Shown here: piece by piece, positions 1 to 12,339 of the stretch
Position numbering within the stretch: the first letter of the stretch is position 1
Layout: every line of letters begins with the position of its first letter
Source: Arbacia lixula
Taxonomy: Eukaryota; Echinodermata; Echinoidea; Arbacioida; Arbaciidae
Reading direction: 5' to 3'
DNA length: 64,000 nt
Assembly (NCBI GenBank): GCA_963669155.1
Contig: OZ022588.1
Coordinates: 11,143,067-11,207,066 of the forward strand
The notes under the pieces: generated by a model
Seen by the model: the letters and a program-made list of their open reading frames with translations, nothing else
Told to the model about the DNA's origin: nothing
Database searches by the model: none
Made by a program: the position numbers and the translations under genes

Positions 1-1687
1 GTACTTAGACAGATCAGACTGTTGCATAATATATGAGAGGAGGAAATGAGTGACATTATACTTGTACGACATCCCGTAGCTTTCGTGTCTATGGCTTGCA
101 TTAATGTTGCACACTTTTCGGTCAGTCAGATGTGTTGTTGTGCGTATTAAATGGATATCTCAATCAATCTTTTGTGAAGTCTGTCGTTGTTTTATTATAT
201 TAACTCGTCTCCCTCCTTGGCCTTCTTCCAATCTTCACCTCTTGACCTGTCCTTCTGAGGTAAGCGTACAATCCACATTTTATTTGAGATACTCCCCTAA
301 ACTCTTTCAAATTTCTCTCTTCTTATTTTATCTGGCTTCTCTTATTTCTTTCTCCTATCTTTCTCCAATCTCTCCACTCATGTTTTAATCTTTCTTCTCT
401 ATAATGTTCTCTTTCCTCTCTATATAGTTCTTTCTCTTTCCTCCCTATATTTTTTTCCCTCTATGATTTGCTTTGTCCTTTTTTTTTCTTTCCTCTCTAT
501 GTTTGTTCTCTTCCCTCTATTGTTTGTTTTTCTTTCCTTTCTGTATTATTCTTCCTCTTCCCTCCCCCTCCCGTGCTCTCTATTATTCACACACACAAAA
601 ATATTCAGTTCTTTTTCTTTCTTCTCTTTATTGTTTCTTTCCTCTCTATGATATTCTTTCTGTTTGCTATCTGTATTCCCCCCCCCCCTTCCCTCCCCCT
701 CACATGCTCTCTATTACACAAAAAATATACACACAGTCCGATATTCAAAAAAGAAATGTTTATTTCTAGTTAACTTACAATCATATCTTAAGACATATAC
801 ATAACAGGATGCATGAATTACATTCAGTCACAAATTTGTTCACATATACAAGTTTGTTGAAAATAAAAATGAGTAACTAGAATGACATAAAGATGAAGTT
901 TGTCCCTTCCGTCCAGTTTTATTGCAACCTTTAGCGAACAATAAATCTACCAGTAACAAAAAACGAAATTACATGTATTAAAATGTTCTAGATAAATGTA
1001 CATGTACTGAATTATCTTACTGCAAGACGTTTTATTTATATACATTTACCAAACTTCAATAAGCTATACACCAAATACAGTAATGTCCTTTACTGACACT
1101 GATTGGAGGTACGGGGGGGGGGGGGGGGGGGGGCACTGAAACTCTAATCAAACCAAGTTGTGATAAGTCGTGGATAAGATAAGGAAAATAATGCAAATTG
1201 AAATAAATGTTTAAAATTTCAATAATCTAATGAATGCAGCCATAACAAGTCTAAAAAAACACATTGTTGTGATAAATGAAATATTGAAAATCTAATCAAA
1301 TATTCAAAGGATTATTATTCAAATATTAATTGATGAAATTTCACATCAATTGCACCCACTAAACTTGAAACCTTTCAGATAAACAATGTAGATTCTAGCT
1401 TAACTTGAGTTTGATTTTCAGAGCTTTATATATTTTTTAAATATACATTTATATATCTTCTATTTAGAGACATAATTTGTCACTTGTACATCTTTGGACT
1501 CTGCTTAACAGTTTCTACATGTACTTGGTATAAACCCTTGAGCTCCTGGGCCCTGTTGCATAAAATTTACCATTGATAGGAACTTTCAAAGGCAATGACT
1601 TTTGCTTGAGGTTTGCCTGGTCTTGCACCAACTAATAAATGCAAGTATGCATGGAAGTGGATAAATGCTTTGCATCTTCTTTCTTCC

Positions 1688-1719
<32 letters not shown>

Positions 1720-2300
1720 CACATAAACTGAGAGACAGAACAGGAAAGAATATGATGATGCTGTTTAAATCATATTGTGCAGCCTAGCATTTGACACGAT
1801 TATCTCACTCATTTCAAAGGGCTTGCTATAAGAGGGATCTTCAGTATAACAACAGTTTGGAGTACAAAGTAAATAGGCCCAAGGAGGTTTTTTTTTTACA
1901 GCTGGAGTCTACTGTATTACACCACTACACTGTGAGTATGACTTCTGGACACTAAGGGAAACAGCCAGCCTAAATTTTGATTCCTTCTCCTGAATATACA
2001 GGTTCATTAAACCTAAAATACAAAAAAAAAGAATAACATGCACAAGTCCATTGCATGCTCAAATGCAACACATGTCTGCAGGATGGCCACCAGTATGTAA
2101 GACGTGTCATGCTTGCACCTAGCATTGGGTTAAGATAGCGATTACGGTGTGTTCTTGGTTGCCTAATGCACATGCACATTGATCTCTAAATTTCTACCCT
2201 TTTACATGGTGCGTTCTTGGTTGTGTAATGCACACAAAAGATGATCTGTGAATTTCTACTCTTTTGCACCATCTCTTAAATGCTTTCTTGATGACCATCC
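1..2300. other. Gene-free flank with pyrimidine-rich tract and two long G runs
   Basis: No exon-like structure was found on either strand. About 280-720 is a T/C-rich low-complexity stretch, and its apparent open frames are artefacts of composition. Two uninterrupted G runs of about 20 bases lie near 1113-1133 and 1699-1719. The rest is AT-rich non-coding sequence. Confidence 0.7.
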
Positions 2301-2302
2301 TA

Positions 2303-2544
2303 CACTACAGTTGAAAGGAATTGGCATAGGGAAAGGGAAGGGAAGGGAAGGGAAGAAAGGGAAGGAGCTGCAGTTTTAAATCGCAAATTATTTTGTCCAG
2401 TTCAGCATGAAACACGATACAATTTAGGCTCAAAAGCATCATATTTCATGCTGAACTAGACAAAATATACTGCGGTTTAAAACTGCGGCTCCTTCCCTTT
2501 CTTCTCTTTCCCTTTCCCTATGCCAATTCCTTTGAGCTGTAGTG
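2303..2544. mobile_element. MITE with TA target site (Tc1/mariner type), copy 1
   Basis: This is a palindromic element whose ends are inverted copies beginning CACTACAGCTCAAAGGAATT. A TA dinucleotide stands directly outside each end (2301-2302 and 2545-2546), which is the Tc1/mariner target-site pattern. The arms carry a GGGAAAGGGAAGG tract that reappears as CCTTCCC. There is no coding capacity. A second copy lies at 3655-3861. The superfamily assignment rests only on the TA duplication and the TIR form. Confidence 0.75.
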
Positions 2545-2720
2545 TACATGTATGCACAGGGTGCATGTGGGCTTCTGAGAATGTTGGAACATGTACAAGC
2601 GGTTAACCCTCTCAGTACCAAGCAATTGAAATCCCATGTCAATTACAACACAGTTGATCACCTATGGGACTAAGAGGGTGAATTATTTCCTTCCTTCATG
2701 CCTCGAGCCACACCCCGTTT

Positions 2721-5603
2721 TTATGCCGTTCTGAGGATAATGTGGATCCCAGAGTCTGTGAATACGGGCTCGCTCATCTCGCCGACGTTCAGCTTGAAGG
2801 ACGCCTCCTCAAACGGCTTCTGCATCTGGTTGCGGCCAAAGAAACCCAGGTCTCCCTGCTTCTGGGCTGAGCTGCAGTCACTCTCTGTGCTGGCTAGCTC
2901 TCCAAACGTGATATCCCCAGACACGATTCTTGCCCTGTGCCCTGCAAAGGAGAACACACACACACGGATCACACATCAAACATGAGGGGCTGACTGTAGT
3001 ACAGTGGTCAGAGCTCTTGACTCTGCAGAGAGATCCTGGGTTCGATCCCCATCTAGTGCGTACACATTTGGTCAGGGTGTTTTGCGCATGCTTGTCCTGC
3101 TCAACCCAGGTGTACGGGTACCTGTCAGGATTCACTCCGTATCTAATTACATCAACTAGCTCCTGACACTGAATACAGCTTCTTGGCTTAAGCCAGGGCA
3201 AAAAAAATAAAACGTTTTTAGTGGTACTTCGTACTAGGAAAGCGCTGTATAAGCACCAAGTATCATCATTATCATCATTATCATTACAAGATACAAGATA
3301 CAAGATATTTTATTCAGTCCAAAATCATGGAAATTTGCTTTCCACCAGCACAATAACACAACAATATATAGCGATACTAGAGACACATATAAACGATAAA
3401 CAATAAACAATTAGTATTAATATTATCATCTTTACGATGAACATGTGAGGCATCACAGACTCTGACCTCTGTCCTTGTGGTCAAGAACAGACCCATGAAC
3501 ATGTCCTAACTCTGTGTGTTGTGACAGGACAGGAAGAAAATCTATTCTTGCATGAACGGACTGAGGCTAGGCGAAAGGATACATAGACAGACAACCCTCC
3601 GAAACAAAAAAAACGTCTGTATGAGAATCAGTCAGATAATTCACGATTAGCGTACACTACAGCTCAAAGGAATTGGCACGGGTGAAGGGAAAGGGAAGGA
3701 GCCGCAGTTTTAAACCGTGATATATTTTGTCCAGTTCAGCAGGAAACACGATGCTTTAGCCTAAAAAGCATCTTGTTTCATACTGAACTGGACAAAATAA
3801 ACCGCGGTTCAAACCTGCGGCTCCTTCCCTTTACCCGTGCCAACTCCTTTGAGCTGTAGTGTATATAGTGAGTTCTGACAGAGTACAACTTCCTCCAACC
3901 GGCTTACTTTTGAGGATCTGAAGGGCTTCTTCTTTGGGTCGGGTGATTCTCTCCTCCCTCCAGGATGCTGGTCTCCGAGACTCACGATGCTTCACCAGGA
4001 GGTGGGAGCAGCGAACTTTCCCTGCTGGGGGTCCATCCGGCTTCTCCCATTGGCTCTCCTTCGATGTGACATTGAAGTAGTACGGCTGGCCTGTATGCAA
4101 TGCAATGAAATTGATATTCAAGATAGAATCTTTGTGTTCTTGTTTTTCATAAGACTTCTCCCAGCCCATAGCTCTTCTTTCATGTGGTATTGAAGACATT
4201 AATCAGAGTTCAGATGAATTCTGCATGATATTGCCATTTTGCATTAATTATGATACTTAATAATGAGGATAAACAGTGCTACCAGTAATCATCACTCAAA
4301 TATTGCTGATTTTATGTTATATATAAACAAAAAATGTACGTCAAAATGTCAAAATATAAAACCATGTATGATTAAGTGGTGAATAAATCAGTTCAAATAC
4401 TTGCGGTCCAGAAATGTCACCAGAAATCGTTAAGAATATTTGCATTCCTGTTGCACTTTAAAAACATTGAAACTGCTATTGCGATATTGTCCCATATTTA
4501 CATAATAGCCTAGCTGTTGCAGAACTTACATGTAAAAATATCATCTGCCTATCTAAATAATAGATTATGGCGCAGAAACCAAGCCAAACAAAAGAAAGAG
4601 TACCAGTTTTATTGACTTAATGATGGTAGCAACCCGCAGCGTTTGCATAGATTTTTTTAACTATGCTTAACATGTGGGCCTTGGGCTAGTGATAATTTAT
4701 CTCCAGGCCCAGCTCAGCTCTGCCATGAAGTTTGTAGGACAGTTTACCCTATTCCCGACCAGTTAAGACTTTTCTCTTCTCAGTCTTAAAAACAAATCCT
4801 TGTTCACAATATTCCAATAAATGTGTTGCGAAAATTCTACGGCGATCCGACTTACTGTTTCACGACATTGGCGAAACAAATGGATCCATCTTAAATGTTA
4901 TCACACAAATGCGAGGACTTAATTGATACTATACATGCGACCATGTTATTCTTATTGGAAGGTTCAAACTGCACACACATCATTCCAAATTGGATTTCCA
5001 GTGTTTTACTTGTCTATGGCCTGGGCGCATCAGCTCAACAACTGTGTGCAGTGTCGTGTCAAAACAGTTAGTAGAACAATCTCACACATTTTGATCTTAT
5101 TTGGGGATTATTTTAATTTTTATGCCGTTTAGTATTCAAAATTCTGTGGACCCTAATCTAGTCCTTGGCCAGTAGATAGCCAGACTTAATTTGTGCAGTT
5201 TAATGTGTACTAAAATTAAGTAGTAAGTGACTTCCACTTTCTAGATCACTTTCCGTCATCGGAAAAGTTGCATCGCAATTTGCAGTGTTCCTGTTGCTTC
5301 ATTTCATGATCATGCCAACATGTGAAATAAATATCATAACAATAATTATGACCAACCTCAGAGTCTAATAGTAATATCCATGATACATGGTTACTATGGT
5401 TATTAAAATAAGAGCTGAGCCGGGCCGGGTCTGCAACAACTGGGTCGAGTAGACGTGTATAGTGCGTCGGGGGTCTTTTTTGCTCCCAGGGCCCAGGCCA
5501 GCGCCAGTCCATTCATTTCGTGCTTAGCCTTAGATTTTACTTACTCACCGTTATGACTTTTGCTGTAACGAATTTCCCATCCTTCTGGTAGATCATCGGC
5601 CAT
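2721..5603 (-). CDS. PIN1: PIN1 peptidyl-prolyl cis/trans isomerase (WW + parvulin PPIase), 3 exons
   Basis: Exons on the minus strand are 5603-5549, 4090-3908 and 2941-2721. Both introns have GT-AG ends in phase 1. The joined frame gives 152 residues (human PIN1 has 163). The family isomerises pSer/pThr-Pro bonds in the nucleus and cytoplasm and controls mitotic and signalling phosphoproteins. The WW domain spans about residues 5-38, starting [16 protein letters not shown] with Trp9 and Trp33. The PPIase domain spans about 43-152. By alignment the human active-site residues are all present: His59 = H48, Lys63 = K52, Arg68/69 = R57/R58, Cys113 = C102, Gln131 = Q120, His157 = H146. The WW-PPIase linker is several residues shorter than in mammals. 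The start codon is supported by the match to other PIN1 N-termini. The gene looks intact. Only the splice sites are inferred rather than observed from RNA. Confidence 0.95.
2985..3290 (+). mobile_element. tRNA-derived SINE, family 1, copy 1
   Basis: The head carries a pol III A-box-like stretch (tagtacagtggtcagagc) and a B box (GGTTCGATCC). The body continues through the conserved segments gtgttttgcgcatg, caacccaggtgta and aattacatcaactagc. It ends in ggaaagcgctgtataagcacc and an ATC/ATT-rich tail. A diverged inverted copy at 50274-50645 matches over nearly the whole length. It sits in PIN1 intron 2, in the opposite orientation to the gene. Confidence 0.8.
3286..3420. repeat. Short ACAAGAT tandem repeat and AT-rich tail
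   Basis: Three or so head-to-tail ACAAGAT units follow the SINE tail and run into a segment reading ttttattcagtccaaaat. That segment resembles the 3' ends of interspersed repeats, but there is no second copy in this window to prove it. Confidence 0.4.
3655..3861. mobile_element. MITE with TA target site (Tc1/mariner type), copy 2
   Basis: This is the same family as 2303-2544: CACTACAGCTCAAAGG at one end, its inverse at the other, and TA directly outside both ends (3653-3654, 3862-3863). It is shorter than copy 1 because the internal GGGAA tract is reduced. It lies in PIN1 intron 2, about 50 bases from the exon 2 splice donor. Confidence 0.78.
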
Positions 5604-5897
5604 TTTAATATAGTGAGATATATAAGCAAGGTGATCTAGAATTATAATTCGATTCCGAGGATCGGACAAAGCTAAGCAAGCCGCAGCTATGAAGTTTACT
5701 GGTATTTGGCTCAGTGAAACGTTTAGTAAGGCGTAGCTACAGTATAGCTAGTGCATGCATATGCAGAGTGTTATGGGCATACATACTTTATGCATGCAGG
5801 CAATGCACATGAATTTCAGAATTATATGGTGTCTTCAAAAAACGTCCTGAAAGAATACTACCCTTTCTTTATCTCCTATCTCCCCTCTCTCTCTCTC

Positions 5898-5980
<83 letters not shown>

Positions 5981-6668
5981 GTCTCTCTCTCTCTCTGTCT
6001 TTTCTGATCGCTGTGCCCTTCAATGATATTTTATGAACGATTTTTTATTTTAAAAATGTGTTAAATTTAACTTGTTACATAATCATTTAAAAAAGAGATT
6101 ATGATTTTTTCAGTTCCAAATTTGTTCAAACAGGGTACGTACTATGTCCAAAATAAAAATTGATAAATTCTAATCGAAATATCTCGACATTTTGGGTGTG
6201 ATTTTATAATCCTCTGATAATTCAATCACGAGGCAAAAGCTAGATAAGGACAAAAGAGTTTTATGTTTTTTCTTTTGGATTCAGAAAAGTTGCTTGTCTG
6301 TAAAATACAAAATATCCATACCGCAACTATTGTTAAGTTTCTAATCTGGAATTTTTAATCACGAGATTGTTTTCTTCTTCGGTCGGTACGTGTCCATTCT
6401 ATTAAGTTATCGATTATCGCGATCTATACTTTTCATTTTCATGTAGCCCTACTATTCGGGGGGGGGGGGGGGGGGAGGCGGTGTCAGCTAGGGGAGAGAT
6501 CGGTCGGAAGAGAGAGAGAGGGGGGGGGGCGGGGGAGCTGGAGAGTGTGGGAGAGAGACAGCAGGAGAGCGAGAGAGCTTGGAAATAGAGTGGGAGATAG
6601 ATAGAGAGAGAGAGAGAGGGGGGGGGGGGTGAATGTAACTCATGTATTTAACCCTTTGTGTGCCAGAT
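5604..6668. other. PIN1 5' flank with CT and GA microsatellites
   Basis: This stretch is upstream of the PIN1 start codon on the minus strand, so the promoter should lie here. I see no convincing TATA box or initiator. A nearly pure CT repeat occupies about 5884-5998. A run of about 18 G and GA-rich sequence occupy about 6458-6630. Confidence 0.6.
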
Positions 6669-7110
6669 CAGGGATGAGTTATGGAAGGATATAAGGAAAC
6701 TTTCTTTCTTTTGAACCCATGCGTGGAACCGCCAAAAAATTATGTGGTCTCAGCATGTGCTTTTCAGGTGTTTTAACAATAACGAAGAGGATTGCGTAGC
6801 AACGGTTTCTCAAAGAGAACAAAAGAAATGTAGAGTCTTTCGCTTGTCCAGTTCTGTTGGATTGCTTCAAAACTTTTGTGAGGAAAAGAGATATCAGCGA
6901 ACAAAAGTAAACAGCTTTGAGAGACAAAACGGGGAATTAAAGATATTTCTTTCCAAGTTGACAGCAGGTAGATGTCGGTCCTGAGCATGGGACATCAAAG
7001 CATTGTAGTGATTGTGGAATGCTTTGGAAATTCATTAGCACGCTTTAGTATCCATACAGATGTTTGAATATATTATGCTCGAGTTGTTTCTCCTTCCTAA
7101 CACCTCCCTG
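6669..7110 (+). mobile_element. hAT-like non-autonomous element, copy 1
   Basis: It begins CAGGGATGAGTTATGGAAGG and ends ccttcctaacacctccctg, an imperfect inverted repeat. The 7-base sequence GCCAGAT directly flanks both ends (6662-6668 and 7111-7117). CAGGG termini and 7-8 base duplications are typical of hAT elements. Most of the internal sequence is shared with 28434-29158. There is no transposase frame. Confidence 0.75.
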
Positions 7111-7287
7111 GCCAGATAAACTGCTCCTCTATTTGTGTGTACTACTTGGGGGAAATACGGAACAAGTCCACACAAAAAGGGTTAATGAATTGCATTTTAT
7201 TTTTTTTATAACAATCTATAGGGCCTACATGTGATTGTTATGTTTAGATATATTTTTGTGCACACTTCATCTTATCTAATTTGATGT

Positions 7288-7534
7288 AGAATACCAAAGT
7301 GTGACGTCATATGATCATATTATCGAGACATAACTGGTTCTAAACTACATGAGTAGAGCAAACATCGGTGATCATAGCGGGGACCCTCTTTGGGAGTGCC
7401 CGACACTAGCCCTCCAGACCATATTTGGAGCAGTGGAACTGTCACTTGAACCGTGGACTTGAACGATGTTGTTTAATTAGAACCAGAAACTTGCATAACA
7501 ATGAATATGACGGCACGTTCCACTTCGGTAGTCT
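7288..7534. mobile_element. Palindromic MITE family 3, copy 1
   Basis: The ends read accaaagtgtgacgtcatatg and, inverted, catatgacg...cacttcggta. The same family occurs at 18852-19076 and 22953-23208. The shared interior includes ggttctaaac, a cggtgatcat core and a gcccgacactagc segment. Non-coding. Confidence 0.7.
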
Positions 7535-7679
7535 ATAAGCTGGTCCTGATTCTAAAGTTTGACGAAACGTCATTATTTCCAGTTCAACCAGTCCAACTTC
7601 CATAATGGTTACTTAATAGCAACGGCTAGCGGTATTTTGTTGTTGTTGTTGTTGTTGTAAAAAAATCCTTGGAATAATC

Positions 7680-7835
7680 GATGAAATTTGCACTTTTGGA
7701 CAAATTTGGATCTCGAAAAAATTGGGCGTATCAGATTCAGAACACAACAATGAACATTGTGAATCACACCTGTCAATCCGCGAGCAACTGCCCATAAAGT
7801 GTCATTAATAATGCATGATGCTTCTGGCAGAAAAG
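7680..7835. repeat. Interspersed repeat (also near 45.5 and 46.5 kb)
   Basis: The segment tttggacaaatttggatct...cagattcagaacacaacaatg...cacacctgtcaat recurs in inverted orientation at about 45505-45640 and in diverged direct form at about 46490-46620. Ends are not defined. It is probably a degenerate MITE. Confidence 0.5.
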
Positions 7836-7841
7836 GAAGTG

Positions 7842-7989
7842 ACATTCTCATTGGGCTTGAAAAATCGAGAAGTTAGGGTGAAAGCTGCCTATAGCAACCG
7901 TACCAAAAGTCGAATGGTCCTATTGTCCCTGTCTCCTAACTACTCGATTTTTCTAAATTCGCGATTTTTTAAGCCCAATGAGAATGACA
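7842..7989. mobile_element. Foldback element
   Basis: The left arm cattctcattgggcttgaaa is the inverse of the right arm ttttaagcccaatgagaatg. Further inside, aaatcgagaagttagg pairs with cctaactactcgattt. The loop is about 60 bases. It is MITE-like and no second copy is seen. Confidence 0.6.
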
Positions 7990-8314
7990 CTGAAGTTGGG
8001 TTAAGATCTGTGATGTACAAGGGCCATAGACCGGTTTACTGGTGTAATCAACTTTCTGGATGTTTCTTCCCTCGGGCTCTAGTAACGAATTATTCCATTA
8101 ACCTATACTTAACAATAGTATTTCAGTACTTGGAATCCACTTTCCATACATTAGTTGTTGCTATGTCGAGTAAACCTCGGTCAAGCTTTCCTGTTGTTAG
8201 ATGGCAACCTTTGTTAAATTGGTATGCATAAAATTTGAATATGTTAGTAATCTGGTCTATTGGTAACCCCAAAGCTTGTCAGAGGTTTGTCCGAGTAGCA
8301 ACAACTAATATATT

Positions 8315-8390
8315 CAGAGTGACTGGTGACGCATTATTACATTCACCTGTATACAGGTTAATGTAATGATTCGTCACCAGGCAGTTTGTT
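8315..8390. repeat. Short hairpin (tggtgacg... / ...cgtcacca)
   Basis: The arms ctggtgacgcattattacat and atgtaatgattcgtcaccag pair around cacctgtatacaggtta. It looks like a small foldback or an internal MITE fragment. Confidence 0.5.
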
Positions 8391-8433
8391 GGAAAGCTCT
8401 TAATACATTACGAAATTGCCTTATGGGCCCCAG

Positions 8434-8888
8434 TGAATACACCAGTTCGTAGTTAGCTCTGGAGCAAGTTTGGTCACTATGACCTTTCCCTTTTTCATTA
8501 GGATAAGCAGTTGATTAATATATTATTTCAAAAGGAGATGTTACGTAATGTGCTTACCCGACATAGCAATTTGCGATATTCAACCTCTAATAAAGGAACC
8601 ATCTCAAAACAGGTGACAAGAATAGTATAGGCTACGGTCTGTGAACAATTGGGAAAGCTTAATATATTACATTGTTTATTGTAAACTAATTGTTGTCGTT
8701 TGGCCTGTTGTCAAATACCCCATGATTGAACACCTTGGTGTTCTTTTATAAATTGGATAACAAGCATATTCTAAAATAACTTATTAATGATGATGCTTAT
8801 CTCAGTGATTTAAAAACCAACAAGCTGGTTTGGTCACTATGACCTTCATCTGCTCATGCGCAAATTGTGATTACGAACTGGCTTATCC
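8434..8888. mobile_element. MITE family 4 (GACCAGTTCG ends), diverged copy
   Basis: It begins gaatacaccagttcgtagtt and ends gattacgaactggcttatcc, matching the ends of the copies at 43.4-44.1 kb and 59187-59537. The segment ctgctcatgcgcaaattg just inside the right end is also shared. The interior is longer and contains a small hairpin-rich insert. Confidence 0.6.
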
Positions 8889-9303
8889 ACATGATTCCCA
8901 TATCTGCCCCAGCTAGATACTTTGCTATCTGGGTTCCAATTACTAGTCTCTTCCAATCACTGGAATTTGTTTTGAGTTGTTGTTTTTTTCAACTCTCGCC
9001 AAAGCATGAGGGTGAGTGCGCATTATAGTTCGAAATGTGCTATTGGTCGTAGGCCTATATTTCAATGGTATACTAATAGTCAATTTTACGGGTTGGGCCT
9101 GTAATTAGTGATATGCTGTTGTTTAATTTCGATTCGCATCACCCAAGCTTATTGTTAGTAGAGATAATGATAGAAAACTAATTACAGTGGATTTCAAAAA
9201 GAAAAACAAAAACAAGGGGGGATGTTTCGCGTTGATTCAAATATATAGATTGAGGGAATCCAACTAATCAAAACAATTTTTTTTAAAAAATCAAAAGAAT
9301 ACG

Positions 9304-9600
9304 CAATGGTTGCCAGGCGTTTAGGGGCCAAATATATGACCTTTTACCGACTACCATATAGTGCCCTTCTGATATGGCGATCTCGGCCCAAAGCATGTCT
9401 CTTCGTAAACTCCTGGAACTCTAGCCGAGGCCCTGACGATTTAGGGGAGGAAACAAGGCTGATCCCAATCACACGGTGCCAAACCGCAAAAATCCTTGAA
9501 CCTGTATTAGCGTCAGACGAGATTCGAACCCGTGCGAGGCGCACGAGTGTGAGCTTGCTACCGGCGTATTAGACCTCTCGGCCATAATAGCGTCGGTGCT
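9304..9600 (-). mobile_element. tRNA-derived SINE, family 2, copy 1
   Basis: On the minus strand it starts with a tRNA-Ser/Leu-like head (gccgagaggtctaat...) followed by a long variable arm and B box GGGTTCGAATC. The body then reads aggttcaaggatt, ggattgggatcagccttgtt and ggtagtcggtaaa, ending cctggcaaccattgc. Copy 2 at 19668-19998 matches these segments in the same order. Confidence 0.8.
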
Positions 9601-9724
9601 CAACCGAATTTAGCCGCTACATGGTGTTTATGTTTATGTTTGCATCCCTCCACGATGAATGTTTTAGCGACCCTAAGCTGTAAATGTATCGTGCCCGAGA
9701 TCGTTCATACACTATGAGCATATG

Positions 9725-9788
9725 GTCTTTTGTTATGCGGACATTTCAATGGGACCCTTTGAAATTTTGCCCGCATAACAAAAGATCG
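9725..9788. repeat. Hairpin (ggtcttttgttatgcgg arms)
   Basis: gtcttttgttatgcgg is repeated in inverse as ccgcataacaaaagatc after a short spacer, itself with gggaccctttgaaatt symmetry. It is possibly a very small MITE. Confidence 0.6.
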
Positions 9789-10207
9789 TGTCCGTAGTGT
9801 CAGTAATACACACAGACCCGTGGTACACACAGAGTCATGACCGTATGTATTCAGAGTACATGCTTAGTTTAATATGTAGCTTATCGCTGTATGGTTTAAC
9901 GTTGTATTGTACGACGATATCCCGTGGATGTTAGAATGGTGTTATTTAAGTGTTGCATATATGCCATCGTACAGGGCTTTTGAATAAGCCGTTGTCACAG
10001 TGTATTCATAATTTTATACCTAAGACGCTATATGATATTCGCTTGTATCTGGTGATTCAGTTTAAATTGGTGGAATGCATATTAGTTGTTGCTTCTCTTC
10101 AACGTTCCTGCTATCCGCCAGTCGTTTCGGACACGCATGTTTCAATCAAGGAAATTGGTCATGTGTGACTGGTTTGAACCTTCATGTTGATATGCCGTTG
10201 AGCTTAA

Positions 10208-10310
10208 TTGTTCCATAACCCCCCTCCCCCCGCTCAGCTACTTCTTGAGAAAAAAAACATGTCCCCTCCACCTTCGGGGAGCGATTTCCGCCCATGCCCG
10301 TGACTATTTC
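10208..10310 (-). mobile_element. G/C-tract MITE-like repeat, copy 1
   Basis: On the minus strand the sequence reads gggcatgggcggaaatc, then a G-rich stretch. The same phrase occurs at 21008-21120 before a long C tract. This suggests that homopolymer tracts in this genome travel with an interspersed element. Confidence 0.45.
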
Positions 10311-12109
10311 GGAAAGGCATATATGGATTCATCTGTTCGAGTGTCACGTGATAAATTTGACTACTATGGGGTCGTGTAGCCCGACAATGTTGTCGAACTG
10401 CTAGCATGGTTAATCTTGTAATTCTGTGACTTGAGACGGAACGTTGGATGGTTGAACAGTGTATGATAAATCATCCACGGTTTCTGTAGCCTTATAATTT
10501 TATTCACGGTACAGATTTGTACTTGATATCAAAATATTGAATTGAATTTTTGATGGCAAACAAGTATGTTGTTTGCAAAGTACTAGATGTATACTAGATC
10601 TTATAGTCAATATGCGAAGTTTATGAGAATTTGGGTGACAAATAAGAAAGAAAAATCTAATTTCCACCAGGTTGTATTTCCGAATAGACTGGTAATGTAA
10701 CGGCCCAATGATAATGTGAAAACATAATTCATGCAGTGTCATTTCCCACGCTACGCAACACGTTGTAATTCATGAGTCTACTGTTCGCCAAGCATTTGCA
10801 GAATGAATAACAGGGGTATCTGTGACGTTGTGAATTCAATCACTCTCCGTGCTTCCCGTCAAATAAATAACATAATCAAGTTTAAGAGGGAATAAAACGA
10901 ACGTCTTGTAATTGAAACACATGTGTCCCGTTGCAATTTTTTTTACCTTTGCCATGCTTTTGGCATCATTCATGAACAATTGTTATTATTACAAACACAA
11001 TGTGGCTAGTGAAGTGTACCAGTGTGTTTTATACAATGCCTGCTATCATGACAGCGATTATTCTTTTTCTTCGTGTATAACATAGAAAGGCTTGAAACTG
11101 CTTGATAAATCGAATAATTATTCGAAATTGTTCATTAAGCTATTCGCAGATATAATGTAAAAGAAGCAATTTAGTCATTTGAATAATGACGTGCAATTCC
11201 CTCCAAAATGTGCATTAATGATTTATATTACTCGTGTGTTTAATGAAGGGAAACAAAAAGACATTTTGGAGTTGTATGGTGATTTCAATCGCTAATTAAT
11301 TGCAATGCGTTTTGGGGTTCGTTGCATCCTTCTTAAGTAGTCAGACTTCATCGCTTATACAGCACAGAATCCTCCGTATTATGTGCCAGTTCTCATTACC
11401 TTGAATCTTACCCCTGTTTGAACGTTGCTTAATGTTTTTTTTATATGAATACGATGCAAATTGCCTGTTTAATGCGTAGATACTTTTCAAACCTAATATC
11501 TCATGCACATGTTTTCATTGAATGCTGAAATTCATCAGTACAATACCTTTTTAACCTGTAAAATTCCACATGTGGAAAGTTAAATACAAAATACTCTTTC
11601 CAAATCAGCCCGTTGTTTAGGTCCAGTAACCTAGATTTTATTACCAGCCCACATTCAGAATACTTAGTTTCGTAATTCTTTTAAAATCAACTTATAAACA
11701 GTGTCAAAATAAAATGTAAGCCAAATTACAAATGTTAACTGACTGGCAATGGAAGCCACGTTGCTCAGTAATGTGTTTCTTTTGTAATAGCTTTAAACAC
11801 CACATGGCCGAGTTAATTCGACTCATCTTCTAAAATCCCTTATACCATATGTTTTATAATACAGGTTACCTAGGCTCTGTGGCGCACTGGATGCATCGCA
11901 TTCTTAATTCTTTTGTCTATCCTTTTCGCAGCTAGGAGCCGTGCCTAATCTATTGTTACCCGCGTTTTTTTCGGTTTGCCTGATTTTGCCCTAAGGGTAT
12001 TATGTAATAGTAAGTGACGAGACACATATGGGAGAACATGATTGGTAGATTTTGTTTTGGTATGATGGAACGAGGGTTCGAGGGTACATGAGTTTGAGGG
12101 AGTGGCGTG

Positions 12110-12335
12110 AGAAGCTATTTTGTCGTAATTGACGTGTTTTGTCACCCACGGGGAGGAGTCCTGTGCGCGGGAGAGAGTCGGGGAAGTCTGGGGACTTGCT
12201 GCATGAGAGTGAGTGCATCCACCCCAACTCTAGCTGCCACTGTTTCTGCTGTCATGAGCGGGAAGTACAGACGGCCGTCGTGTGGACACAAATTCCTCCG
12301 GGAGGCAGGCAACAGGATCTTCAATGAAAATAACT
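12110..12335 (+). CDS. Possible GC-rich exon, unrecognised
   Basis: GC content rises sharply above the AT-rich flanks and a strong donor (T|GTAAGT) follows at 12336. The frame leading into that donor ends HKFLREAGNRIFNENN and would exit in phase 1. A second frame reading ECIHPNSSCHCFCCHE is Cys/His-rich, but it stops a few bases before the donor. I could not identify an acceptor, a start or a family. The nearest candidate downstream exon (13095) would need phase 0, so the two do not join directly. Confidence 0.3.
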
Positions 12336-12339
12336 GTAA

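Larger units (their letters stand above)
9600..12100. other. AT-rich non-coding stretch
   Basis: Apart from the hairpin at 9725-9788 and the C/G-tract element near 10208-10305, I see no exon, RNA or repeat structure that I can support. The open frames here are short and without motifs. Confidence 0.6.
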
